DNA from: Pyxidicoccus trucidator
GTDB lineage: Bacteria; Myxococcota; Myxococcia; Myxococcales; Myxococcaceae
Direction of reading: 5' to 3'
Assembly (NCBI RefSeq): GCF_010894435.1
Contig: NZ_JAAIXZ010000031.1
Location: 49,123-113,122 of the forward strand
Length of the DNA stretch: 64,000 bases
The translations under genes and the position numbers were made by a program. Positions 16,859 through 25,411 of this stretch are shown piece by piece. Within the stretch, counting starts at the first letter, position 1. The number at the start of each line of letters is the position of its first letter. The notes beneath the pieces are model-generated. The model was not told the origin of the DNA and did no database searches. It was given only the letters and a program-made list of their open reading frames with translations.

Positions 16859-19800
16859 ATGAAGGTGGTGCTTCGTTTCGGTGCACTGGCGGTGGGCGTC
16901 GCGCTCGCAGCCGGTGGGGTGGGAGAGGCGGCGGAAGCGCCGGCTCGCAAGGCGGTGAGGAAGCCCGCGGCGGCGGCGTCGAAGACCTCCGGTACTGCGG
17001 AGAAGGGCAAGGCTTCGGGCAAGAAGGCCCAGGCGGAGAAGAAGGAAGAGGCGAAGGCACCTCCGCCGGGCGTGGCCCCGGAGGACGTGCGCAGCGGCCC
17101 CGCGCGGGTGAAGCCGGCGATTGCGAAGTTCGCGGACGTCCCCCGCATCGCGGACTCCAAGAAGGACGCGCTCGCGGACAAGAAGCGCGACGAGGCCATC
17201 GAGGCCCTCAAGCGCCTCGTCGGCAAGCTGCATGACGAGAACGTGCAGAAGGCGGAGATGCTCAGCCGCCTGTCGGAGCTGTACTGGGAGAAGTCCCAGT
17301 ACCTCTACCGCCTGGAGATGGACCGCTTCCTCGCCGCGGAGAAGCAGTACGACGCGGCGCTGGCGCGGGGCGAGAAGCGCGAGGAGCCCAAGCAGGACCA
17401 TCGCGAGAGCGAGCGCTACCGCGCCGAGACGATGGCCATCTACGAGGACATCCTCCGCGCGTACCCGAAGTACCCGCAGCGCGACGAGATCCTCTTCTCC
17501 ATGGGCTACAACCTCTACGAGCTGGGGCGCCGTGACGCCGCCGTGGCCCGCTACGAGGAGCTGATCCGCGACTTCCCGAAGTCGGAGTTCGTGCCGGACG
17601 CGTACATCCAGCTCGGCAACCACTACTTCGAGAACAACAAGCTCGTCCCCGCCAAGCAGAACTACGAGAAGGCGCGCGACACCGGCGTGCCGAAGATCTT
17701 CGCGTACGCCATCTACAAGCTGTCCTGGTGCGACTTCAACACCGGCGACTACGCGGAGGGCATGAAGAAGCTCCACCAGGTGGTGGACTACTCCGCGAAG
17801 AAGGAGGAGCTGGGCGACCTGCGCACCGAGGCGCTCAACGACCTCACCGTCTTCTACGTGCAGCTGGATCAGCCGAAGGAGGCCATCAGCTACTTCAAGC
17901 AGAATGCCCCCGCGAAGCGGCAGGGCCGGCTCATCGCCAAGACGGCCGGGGGCCTGGTGGAAGCGGGCCACTTCGACAGCGCCATCCTCACCTACCGCAC
18001 GCTCGTGGACGACGAGCCCATGGGCGCCAACGCCCCCGAGTACCAGCAGGCCATCGTCCGCGCCTACGAGGGACTCCGCCAGCGTCAGCAGGTCCGCAAG
18101 GAGATGAAGCGGATGGTGGACCTGTACAGCCCCGGCGGCGACTGGTGGAAGGCCAACGAGCGCCAGGCGCCCGTGCTGCGCAACGCCTTCAACGTCACCG
18201 AAGAGGCCATGCGCGTCATGGTGACGGAGTACCACCAGGAGGCGCAGAAGACGCGCCAGGTGGAGACCTACCGGCTCGCGCGCGACATCTACAAGCAGTA
18301 CGTGGAGGCCTTCGCCTCCAGCCCCAACCCGGACTTCGTCGCGGACTCGGCCTTCAACATCCGGTTCTTCTACGCCGAAATCCTCTGGGCCCTGGAGGAG
18401 TGGCAGGCCGCGGCCGCCGAGTACGACGCGGTGGTGGCCTTCAAGATTCCGGACCGTGACACGGCGCGCGAGGTCTCCAACGAGACGTACCGCAAGAGCG
18501 CCGCGTACAACGCCATCCTCGCCTACGACAAGCTGGTGAAGATCGAGCGCGGCCAGCTCGCCAGGAGCGACCTCAAGGACGGCCAGAAGGTCGACGAGAA
18601 GAAGGACAAGGGCGACGTCGCGAAGCAGAAGATCGTCAAGCGCGACGCGAAGGAGCGCGAGGAGGAGCCGCTCACGAAGTTCGAGGACCGCCTCGTCTCC
18701 GCGTGCGACATCTACGTGAAGCTGTACCCGGACACGCAGGACGAAATCGACCTGCGCTACCAGGCGGCCGTCATCCTCTACGACCGCAGCCACTTCGTGG
18801 ACGCGGCCCGGCGCTTCGGCGAAATCATCGAGAAGTTCCCCGAGGAGCGGCGCTCGCGCGACGCGGCCGACCTCACCATGTACGTGCTGGAGAGCCGCGA
18901 GGAGTGGCTGGAGCTGAGCACGCTGTCGCGGAAGTTCCTCGCCAACAAGAAGCTGTCCAAGCCCGGCACGGACTTCGCCACCCGCGTGTCCCGCGTGGTG
19001 GAGGGCAGCCACTACAAGTGGGTGGACGAGGTCGTCTACAAGAAGGAGAAGAACCCGAAGAAGGCCGCCGAGGAGTTCCTCAAGTTCGTCGCCGAGTTCC
19101 CCAGGTCGGAGAACGCGGACCGCGCGCTCACCTACGCCATGGTGATTGCGCAGGAGGCGGGGGAGATCGACCGCGGCCTCGAGGCGGGCGAGCGCTTCCT
19201 CAAGGAGTACCCGCGCAGCCCCTTCGAGCTGAAGGCGCGCTACTCGCTGGCCGGCCTCTACGAGAAGGTGGCCGAGTACCGCAAGGCGGCCACCATGGCC
19301 GAGTCCTTCATCACCGAGTACGACGCCGAGGTGAAGGCGCGGGAGTCCGAGGGGAAGAAGGCGAAGGAGCGCAAGGCCACGGCGCAGAAGAGCGACACGC
19401 CGGGAGCCGAGGACGCGGACTCCAAGCGCGCGCAGCGGGCCGCCGAGCGCAAGGCGCTGGTGGACGAGGCCGGCGCCTGGGTGGCGGACGCGCAGTTCAA
19501 CGCGGGCGTCTGGTGGGAGGGCGCGGGCGAGCCGCAGAAGGCCGTGTCCGCCTACACCGCCTACGTGACGCGCTTCAAGGACCGCAAGGACGTGCCGCAG
19601 GTGGCGTACTCCATCGCCCTGGTCTGGGAGAAGGAGAAGAAGTGGACCGATGCGGCCCGGGCCTTCGCGTCCTTCGCGGAGACGTACGGGCGTGACTCGC
19701 GCTCCTCCGCGCAGCAGGTGTACCTGGCGCGCTACCACGAGCTGCTCGCGTACCAGCAGCTGAAGAATGTGCGCGAGCAGGAGCGTGCGCAGGCCGAGCT

Positions 19801-20518
19801 GGTGCGCGGCTGGAACAAGCTGCCCGAGGCCGCGCGCAAGGACGTGGCGGTGGTCAATGCCTACGGCCACGCGCGCTTCCTGGCGCTGGAGCCGGCGTGG
19901 AAGCGCTACACGGACATCAAGTTCTCGCGGGTGAACACCATCCGCCGCGACTTGAATGCCAAGCAGAAGGAAATCCAGCGCGTGGAGAAGGAGTACCTCG
20001 CGGTGCTCGCCACCGGCTCGGGCGAGTGGGGCATCGCCGCGCTCACCCGTATCGGCCTCGCGTATGCGGACTTCGCGCGCAACATCATGGACTCGCCGGA
20101 CCCGCAGGGGCTCGACGAGGACCAGCTCTCCATGTACCGCGGTGAGCTGGAGACCCTCGCGCTGCCGCTGGAGGACAAGGCCACCGAGGCGCTTGAGAAG
20201 GCGCTGGAGAAGGCCTACGAGCTGGGCGTGTACAGCCAGTGGACCCTGGCCGCGCAGGACCAGGTGAACCGCTACCGGCCGGGCGCCTACGCGCAGGTCC
20301 GGCAGGTGGGCTACCGCGGCAGCGACTCCCTGGGCCGCGCGGACCTGGCCCGTCAGCCGGACGGCACCGCCGAGGCCTCCGTCGCTCCCGCTCCTGCGCC
20401 CGGGACTCCGGAGCAGCCGGCCGCGCCGGCCGCGCCCGCGGACAAGGCCCAGCAGGAGCCCTCCTCCGGGGAGAATGCTCCCGCGCCCACCGCTTCGCTG
20501 GGGGAGGTGCGGCCGTGA
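16859..20518 (+). CDS. gltD: Large periplasmic TPR protein GltD (AgnA-like, gliding motility)
   Basis: Exported protein of 1219 residues. A signal sequence (MKVVLRFGALAVGVALAAG) is followed by a Lys/Ala-rich low-complexity stretch (residues 25-80), then many TPR-like helix pairs across the length (for example YELGRRDAAVARYEELIRDFPKSEFVPDAYIQLGNHYFENN), and a Pro/Ala-rich tail (from about 1165). In M. xanthus, GltD (AgnA) is a large periplasmic TPR protein encoded just ahead of gltE, gltF, gltG and gltH, exactly the order here. ATG 16859 has AGGAG upstream. The gene ends GTGA, overlapping a possible GTG start for gltE. Confidence 0.82.
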   Translation: MKVVLRFGALAVGVALAAGGVGEAAEAPARKAVRKPAAAASKTSGTAEKGKASGKKAQAEKKEEAKAPPPGVAPEDVRSGPARVKPAIAKFADVPRIADSKKDALADKKRDEAIEALKRLVGKLHDENVQKAEMLSRLSELYWEKSQYLYRLEMDRFLAAEKQYDAALARGEKREEPKQDHRESERYRAETMAIYEDILRAYPKYPQRDEILFSMGYNLYELGRRDAAVARYEELIRDFPKSEFVPDAYIQLGNHYFENNKLVPAKQNYEKARDTGVPKIFAYAIYKLSWCDFNTGDYAEGMKKLHQVVDYSAKKEELGDLRTEALNDLTVFYVQLDQPKEAISYFKQNAPAKRQGRLIAKTAGGLVEAGHFDSAILTYRTLVDDEPMGANAPEYQQAIVRAYEGLRQRQQVRKEMKRMVDLYSPGGDWWKANERQAPVLRNAFNVTEEAMRVMVTEYHQEAQKTRQVETYRLARDIYKQYVEAFASSPNPDFVADSAFNIRFFYAEILWALEEWQAAAAEYDAVVAFKIPDRDTAREVSNETYRKSAAYNAILAYDKLVKIERGQLARSDLKDGQKVDEKKDKGDVAKQKIVKRDAKEREEEPLTKFEDRLVSACDIYVKLYPDTQDEIDLRYQAAVILYDRSHFVDAARRFGEIIEKFPEERRSRDAADLTMYVLESREEWLELSTLSRKFLANKKLSKPGTDFATRVSRVVEGSHYKWVDEVVYKKEKNPKKAAEEFLKFVAEFPRSENADRALTYAMVIAQEAGEIDRGLEAGERFLKEYPRSPFELKARYSLAGLYEKVAEYRKAATMAESFITEYDAEVKARESEGKKAKERKATAQKSDTPGAEDADSKRAQRAAERKALVDEAGAWVADAQFNAGVWWEGAGEPQKAVSAYTAYVTRFKDRKDVPQVAYSIALVWEKEKKWTDAARAFASFAETYGRDSRSSAQQVYLARYHELLAYQQLKNVREQERAQAELVRGWNKLPEAARKDVAVVNAYGHARFLALEPAWKRYTDIKFSRVNTIRRDLNAKQKEIQRVEKEYLAVLATGSGEWGIAALTRIGLAYADFARNIMDSPDPQGLDEDQLSMYRGELETLALPLEDKATEALEKALEKAYELGVYSQWTLAAQDQVNRYRPGAYAQVRQVGYRGSDSLGRADLARQPDGTAEASVAPAPAPGTPEQPAAPAAPADKAQQEPSSGENAPAPTASLGEVRP

Positions 20519-20565
20519 CGCGCAACCGCTTCAACTTCTTTCATGCAGGGACAGGGAAGACGCAG

Positions 20566-22026
20566 ATGAAATGGTTCCGCTCGTTCCTCGCCGGCTCGCT
20601 GGCCTTCACGGCCGCGTGCGCGTCGGGACCCCAGACGAAGCCGTCGGTCCTGCCGGAGACCCCGGCGCCCACGGCGCCCTCGGCCTCCAAGCAGGCCACG
20701 CCCGAGGCGCAGCAGCAGGCGCCCGCGCCGGTGCCGGCGGGCGGAGGCGCGAAGGAGCTGTTCGCCACGGCGCTCCAGGCGTACGAGGCCGGGGACCTGG
20801 ACGGCGCTCGCCAGGGCTTCGAGAAGTCGCTCTCCAAGGACCCGCGCAGCCTCAACGCGCAGTTCAACCTGGGCGTCATCGCCGAGCGCCAGGGCCGCCA
20901 GGACGACGCGCGGGTGGCCTACGAGAAGGTGCTCCTCCTGGACCCGGGCCACGTGCCTTCCGCCGTCAACCTCGCGGTGCTGCACCGGCAGCAGGGCCGC
21001 TCGGACGACGCCGTCGTGGTGCTCGACAAGGCGCTGAAGACGCCGGGCCGCGAGCATGACGCCTCGCTGCTCAACAGCCTCTCGATTACCTACCGGCTGG
21101 CGGGGAAGCTGAACGAGTCCGAGTCCGCCGCCCGCCGCGTGCTGGTTCGCAACAAGGACAACCCGGAGGCGTACAAGAACCTCGCGCAGGTGGCCTATGC
21201 CCGCGAGCAGTACCGCCTGGCGGAGCTGCTGGCCGGCACCGCGCGCAAGCACGCGGAGAACGACCCGACCATCTACAACCTGCTGGGCATGGTCTACCTG
21301 AAGCTGGAGGACCGCTCCCGTGCGCTCGCCCAGTTCCAGAAGGCGGTGGCGCTCGACGAGAAGTTTGCTCCGGGCTTCCTCAACCTCGGCGCCATGGCGC
21401 TCAGCTACCGCGACTACACCGGCGCGGAGCGCTCCTTCACCAAGGCCACCGAGCTGGAGCCGGACTCCCCGGAGGCCCGCCTCTACCTGGCCTGGGCGCT
21501 GGACGGGCAGAAGGGCCGCGACTCGAAGAAGGGCCTCGCCGCGGGTGAGGCCTTCGAGAAGGTGCTCGCCACGCGCGCGGACCTGCCGGAGGCCGTGTGC
21601 GGCGCCGGGTGGGCGTATGCCGCGGATCGCGCCGGCTGGGAGAAGGCCATCGCATTCCTCGACCGCTGCAAGGGCTTGCAGACCACGACGGACCAGGACC
21701 GGCAGATGATCACCGCCAAGGTGCAGGGCCTGCAGAACATGCTCAAGGCCCCACCGCCCGAGCCTCCCGCCGCCACGGCGGAAGGTGAAGGCGAAGGTGA
21801 GAAGAAGGGCGAGGCCACCGGCGGCGGGGGCTCCATGCTCCAGCAATTGCCGCAGGAGCAGGGCGCGGCGCCCGCCGAGGGAGAGGCACCTGTCGAGGGT
21901 GCGGCCTCCGCCGAGGGCGCGGCTCCCGTGGCTCCGGCGGCTCCCGCACAGGGAGGGGCCCCGGCGGGCACTGGAACGCCCCCTGCGCCCCAGAACGCGG
22001 CCCCCGCGCCCACACCGGCGCCCTAG
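20566..22026 (+). CDS. gltE: TPR lipoprotein GltE (AglT-like, gliding motility)
   Basis: TPR protein of 486 residues with an N-terminal lipoprotein-like signal (MKWFRSFLAGSLAFTAAC; Cys18 would be lipidated, although the -3 residue is Thr rather than Leu). A Pro/Ala linker is followed by several TPR units (residues 60-370) and an Ala/Glu/Pro-rich tail. Known in M. xanthus as AglT/GltE, needed for adventurous gliding. The ATG at 20566 is chosen because the signal begins there and AGGGAAG lies upstream. An in-frame GTG at 20515 overlaps the gltD stop and has a strong GGGGGAGG site; using it would add 17 residues and bury the signal. Confidence 0.82.
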   Translation: MKWFRSFLAGSLAFTAACASGPQTKPSVLPETPAPTAPSASKQATPEAQQQAPAPVPAGGGAKELFATALQAYEAGDLDGARQGFEKSLSKDPRSLNAQFNLGVIAERQGRQDDARVAYEKVLLLDPGHVPSAVNLAVLHRQQGRSDDAVVVLDKALKTPGREHDASLLNSLSITYRLAGKLNESESAARRVLVRNKDNPEAYKNLAQVAYAREQYRLAELLAGTARKHAENDPTIYNLLGMVYLKLEDRSRALAQFQKAVALDEKFAPGFLNLGAMALSYRDYTGAERSFTKATELEPDSPEARLYLAWALDGQKGRDSKKGLAAGEAFEKVLATRADLPEAVCGAGWAYAADRAGWEKAIAFLDRCKGLQTTTDQDRQMITAKVQGLQNMLKAPPPEPPAATAEGEGEGEKKGEATGGGGSMLQQLPQEQGAAPAEGEAPVEGAASAEGAAPVAPAAPAQGGAPAGTGTPPAPQNAAPAPTPAP

Positions 22027-22051
22027 CGGACGGCAGTTGTGCGGGTCAGGT

Positions 22052-22070
22052 GGTGGAAGTTTTTTCCACC
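22052..22070 (+). terminator. Small hairpin after gltE
   Basis: GGTGGAA (22052-22058) pairs with TTCCACC (22064-22070) around GTTTT, 25 bases after the gltE stop codon. The stem is short and T-rich on one side. It may attenuate readthrough into gltF. Confidence 0.35.
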
Positions 22071-22212
22071 TGCCGGGCCGGCACGTGGCAGGCGGCAGGC
22101 AAGTTCCTTAGGATTCAGGGACTTGGGTTTGGATCGCGCTGTGCAATGGACCCGCGGGAACCTGTAGGAAGACCCGCTGTCTCACCCGATGGAGCGATTA
22201 GGGAGGCTCGGT

Positions 22213-22497
22213 ATGAGGCGACTGGCATCGGTGGCGGTGGTGATGGGGCTGTGGATGGCGCCGGCGGTTGCGGTGGCGCAGGAGTCGAAGGACACGGTGA
22301 AGGTCATCCAGGAGGAGGACCGCACCGTCTTCCGGAAGAAGACGGTGATCGACTTCACCGACGTCGCGGTGGAAGGCGAGCTCACGAAGCCGGAGGGCTC
22401 GTACGTGCTCCACCGCAAGAAGTCGGACTTCCAGAGCCTCATCAAGGTCCGGGAGAACTTCGACCCGGAGTTGCAGAAGTCAGTCGATAACCTTTAG
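22213..22497 (+). CDS. gltF: Small exported gliding motility protein GltF (CglF)
   Basis: Protein of 94 residues: signal peptide (MRRLASVAVVMGLWMAPAVAVAQ), then a short charged mature domain ending FDPELQKSVDNL. The mature part resembles what I remember of M. xanthus CglF/GltF, a small motility protein whose mutants can be transiently rescued by contact with wild-type cells. Its place between gltE and gltG is diagnostic. Start at ATG 22213 with GGGAGG nine bases upstream; the ATG at 22189 lacks a binding site. The 53-base gap to gltG holds a clear ribosome-binding site (GAAGGAAGAA). Confidence 0.78.
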   Translation: MRRLASVAVVMGLWMAPAVAVAQESKDTVKVIQEEDRTVFRKKTVIDFTDVAVEGELTKPEGSYVLHRKKSDFQSLIKVRENFDPELQKSVDNL

Positions 22498-22550
22498 GGC
22501 GGCGGCGGTCAGTCGTTTTCGGGAGCGGAAGGGAAGAAGGAAGAATCCTC

Positions 22551-24605
22551 ATGGCGGCGGCGAAGAACAACGGCTTGACGCTTCGAATCACCGGGCCTGA
22601 TGGCTCCACGGTTGAGGCCGTGTCCGAAGCGGAGAGCATCATTGTGGGGTCGGGCGCCCAAGCGGCGGTGAAGATTCAGGACCCGAGGGTTTCGAACCTC
22701 CACGTGATGCTCAAGGTGGACAAGGATGGCTCAGTCACGGCCATCGATCTCGGCAGCGAGAGCGGCACGGAGGTGAGGGGCCAGCGGCTGGTCCTCCCCA
22801 CGGCGCTCAAGCCCGGGGATGTCCTGATGGTGGGTGGCACACGGGTGGAGGTGCTCTTCGGAGCTCCCGAGCCCCTCCGTCACGTGCCCGCGGGCGCGAA
22901 AGTCACGGGGCCTGTCTTCCAGGGCTCGGTGACGACGCAGCGGGCACCCGTGGTGGTGACGGTGCCGGAGGTGGTGACACCACCCTCGGCACAGCACCCG
23001 CCACGCATGGTGTCGGCACCCATGTCCGGCAATCGCATGGAGGTGTCGGCGTCCGGCATGTCCGTGCGCACGGAGCGTCCGGTGGCATCGATGGCGCCCC
23101 CCGTGGCGCCTCCGGTGACGAACAAGGTCGGGCCCTCGGCCCCGGCCCGGACGGCGACTCCGCCGGCCACGGCGCCGGTCAAGCTGTCGAAGCCGGCGCA
23201 CCTCCAGGAGCCCCTGCCCCCGGAGGCCATGCCGGCCCCCGAGGCGAAGGTGCTCCAGGTGGCGATGCTCTGGGGCGACCAGCTGCTGGAGGTCCAGCAC
23301 TTCAAGGACGGCGTCCCCGTCACCATCGGCGAGGGGAAGAAGAACTTCTTCAACGTCTTCTCGCCGTCGGTGGGGCAGCGTCACGTGCTGGCGGTGAGCC
23401 ACGCCGACAAGCTGGAGGTGCGTGCTCCGGCGGGTGCGGGCCTCATCGTCACCAACCGCGGGGACGTGCGCTCCAAGGACGCGCTCCGCTCGGCGGGCGC
23501 GCTCACCGGCGCGGTGTCGCAGGACAAGGAGCAGGTCCTCACGCTGGGCCTGCATGACCGGGTCGAGGTGTCACTCGGCACGGTGTCCTTCGTGGCGCGC
23601 TACGTGCGGCCGTCGCCTGCGATTGCGGCGAACTCGCTGGCCGAGGCGGACTTCACCTTCTTCAAGATCACCAGCATCTGCCTCCTGGCGGGCCTGGCGG
23701 TCATCCTGGCAATGGTGCTGACGCCTCGCGCTGAGCAGCCCGAGTCGGCGGACATCTTCTCGGACCAGCAGCGCGTCGCGAAGTTCCTCATCACCCCCGA
23801 GAAGAAGCTGGAGCAGAAGAAGCTCCAGCTGACGGGAGTGGAGGAGGGCGCCAAGGCGAAGGACGAGGAGGGCAAGTTCGGCAAGGAGGAGGCGAAGCAG
23901 GCGGAGGCGGCGCCTTCCAAGCCGGGCACCCCGGTGGTGGACAGGAACAAGAAGGAGAAGGACCGCCAGGTGGTTGGCAAGGTCGGCCTGCTGGGCGCGT
24001 TCAAGGGGCTGAAGGGCGGAGCCTCGGACGTGTTCGGCCCCGGCGGCTTCGGCACCGGCCTGAACAACGCGCTGGGCGGCCTCAAGGGCGGCGCGGCCAT
24101 GGGTGACGCTCAGGGTGTGGGCGGACTGGGCTCGCGCGGCACGGGCACCGGCGGTGGCGGCACGGCGCTGGGCATCGGTGGCCTGGGCACGCAGGGCACG
24201 GGGCGCGGCGCGGGTGGCTCGGGTGGCATCGACCTGGGCGGCCGCGGCAAGTCCATCACCAAGGTCATTCCCGGCAAGACGACGGTGGTTGGCGGCCTCG
24301 ACAAGGACGTCATCGCCAAGGTCATCCGGCGCCACCAGGGGGAGATCAAGTACTGCTACGAGTCCGAGCTGAACAAGGACCCGAGCCTCGCCGGCAAGGT
24401 GGCCGTGGCCTTCACCATCGACCCGACGGGCGCGGTGTCGGACGCCAACGTCTCCGAGACGACGCTGAACAACTCCAAGGCGGAGCAGTGCATGCTGTCC
24501 CGCATCCGCCGCTGGAAGTTCCCGGAGCCCAAGGGAGGCGGCGTGGTGTCCGTCACCTACCCGTGGCTCTTCTCGCCGGCCGGTGGTGAGGGCGGCGAGG
24601 GGTAG
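22551..24605 (+). CDS. gltG: FHA/TonB-C inner-membrane protein GltG (gliding motility)
   Basis: Protein of 684 residues in clear blocks: an N-terminal FHA domain (about 10-105; GSGAQAAVKIQDPRVSNLHVML, then DLGSESGTEV), a Pro/Val-rich linker, a second folded region (about 240-350), one membrane helix (about 375-392; ITSICLLAGLAVILAMVL), a charged periplasmic stretch, a Gly-rich segment (about 485-575), and a C-terminal AgmX/PglI-type TonB-C domain (about 583-680; VIRRHQGEIKYCYESEL ... RIRRWKFPEP). FHA rather than zinc-finger/GYF at the N-terminus distinguishes it from GltJ (AgmX). It is thought to link the cytoplasmic and inner-membrane motor to periplasmic and outer-membrane Glt proteins. No signal peptide, as expected. 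Confidence 0.88.
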   Translation: MAAAKNNGLTLRITGPDGSTVEAVSEAESIIVGSGAQAAVKIQDPRVSNLHVMLKVDKDGSVTAIDLGSESGTEVRGQRLVLPTALKPGDVLMVGGTRVEVLFGAPEPLRHVPAGAKVTGPVFQGSVTTQRAPVVVTVPEVVTPPSAQHPPRMVSAPMSGNRMEVSASGMSVRTERPVASMAPPVAPPVTNKVGPSAPARTATPPATAPVKLSKPAHLQEPLPPEAMPAPEAKVLQVAMLWGDQLLEVQHFKDGVPVTIGEGKKNFFNVFSPSVGQRHVLAVSHADKLEVRAPAGAGLIVTNRGDVRSKDALRSAGALTGAVSQDKEQVLTLGLHDRVEVSLGTVSFVARYVRPSPAIAANSLAEADFTFFKITSICLLAGLAVILAMVLTPRAEQPESADIFSDQQRVAKFLITPEKKLEQKKLQLTGVEEGAKAKDEEGKFGKEEAKQAEAAPSKPGTPVVDRNKKEKDRQVVGKVGLLGAFKGLKGGASDVFGPGGFGTGLNNALGGLKGGAAMGDAQGVGGLGSRGTGTGGGGTALGIGGLGTQGTGRGAGGSGGIDLGGRGKSITKVIPGKTTVVGGLDKDVIAKVIRRHQGEIKYCYESELNKDPSLAGKVAVAFTIDPTGAVSDANVSETTLNNSKAEQCMLSRIRRWKFPEPKGGGVVSVTYPWLFSPAGGEGGEG

Positions 24606-24640
24606 TCCTCGCCGCCGGGTCGGCAACATAGATGTTCTCT

Positions 24641-24670
24641 AGTGGCGTGGACGAAGCGGTCCACGCCACT
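24641..24670 (+). terminator. Perfect 12-bp hairpin between gltG and gltH
   Basis: AGTGGCGTGGAC (24641-24652) and GTCCACGCCACT (24659-24670) pair perfectly around GAAGCG and are followed by TTCATTT. This is the most classical intrinsic terminator in the window. It lies 36 bases after gltG and about 100 before gltH. Confidence 0.7.
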
Positions 24671-24768
24671 TTCATTTCCGCCCCTCGTTGCCGGAAGGCG
24701 GGGGGCATCATTAACGTCCAGCGCCGCTCCCGGGATGCGCCGGGAGGGCACGCGTGTCGGGAGGACCC

Positions 24769-25371
24769 GTGAAGAAGTCCCAGCTGATCGCCGCGCTTGC
24801 GCTGCTGTCGTCTCCGGCCCTGGCGGCCACGCCTCCGGAGGGGGTGGAGTTCCAGCCGCGTCGCGGCTTCTTCACCGAGACGGACATCGGTGTGTTCTTC
24901 ACCCTCGGCGGGGAGAACGCCTATTCGAACGCGCAGACGTACCTGCAGCTCGGGCTGGGGTACGACCTGACGGAGAAGTTGTCGCTGGGGGCGCACTTCG
25001 GCCTCGGCTCGTCGGCGCAGAACTGCTTCGCGGGATACCTGCCGGGCACGGAGACGTGCGCGCTGTCCGACAACTTCACCATGACGTTCCTGGACGCCAC
25101 GGCGGCGTACCACGTGCGGGTGATGGACCGGCTGTTCCTGACGCCCAAGGTGGTGGCGGGCTACACGCGGTTGGACCCGGCGCCGGTGGACCCCGACGCG
25201 GGCGACCCGGGCCGCGCCATCAGCGCGCCGAACGCAGGCCTCGGCTTCGGCATCGAGTACGCCACGGGCATGGACCACTTCTCCGTGGGCGCGGACCTGC
25301 TGGCCCGCTACGTGATTGGCCCCAACATCACCGCCTTCTCCATCTTCCCGAAGGTGAAGTACACGTTCTGA
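24769..25371 (+). CDS. gltH: Outer-membrane beta-barrel GltH (CglE, gliding motility)
   Basis: Exported protein of 200 residues: signal peptide (residues 1-19, ending SSPALAA), then amphipathic strands (FFTETDIGVFFTLGG, YLQLGLGYDLTEKLSLGAHFGLG, DHFSVGADLLARYVIG) and an aromatic C-terminal strand (FSIFPKVKYTF), all typical of a small outer-membrane barrel. Position directly after gltG and length match M. xanthus GltH/CglE, one of the surface barrels of the gliding complex. Start GTG 24769 has GGGAGGA just upstream; an earlier in-frame GTG at 24754 is less well placed. A strong terminator lies ahead of it, so it may have its own promoter. Confidence 0.78.
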   Translation: MKKSQLIAALALLSSPALAATPPEGVEFQPRRGFFTETDIGVFFTLGGENAYSNAQTYLQLGLGYDLTEKLSLGAHFGLGSSAQNCFAGYLPGTETCALSDNFTMTFLDATAAYHVRVMDRLFLTPKVVAGYTRLDPAPVDPDAGDPGRAISAPNAGLGFGIEYATGMDHFSVGADLLARYVIGPNITAFSIFPKVKYTF

Positions 25372-25411
25372 GCCCTGCGCGAGGCCTCGAGCCCGCGCCC
25401 GTGTGGCGGCT

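Noticed and set aside
22086..22101. A possible sigma-54 promoter (TGGCAGG-N4-AGGCA) in front of gltF
   Set aside because: Only about nine of twelve consensus positions match and the TT of the -12 box is missing; in a GC-rich repeat-like stretch this can occur by chance.
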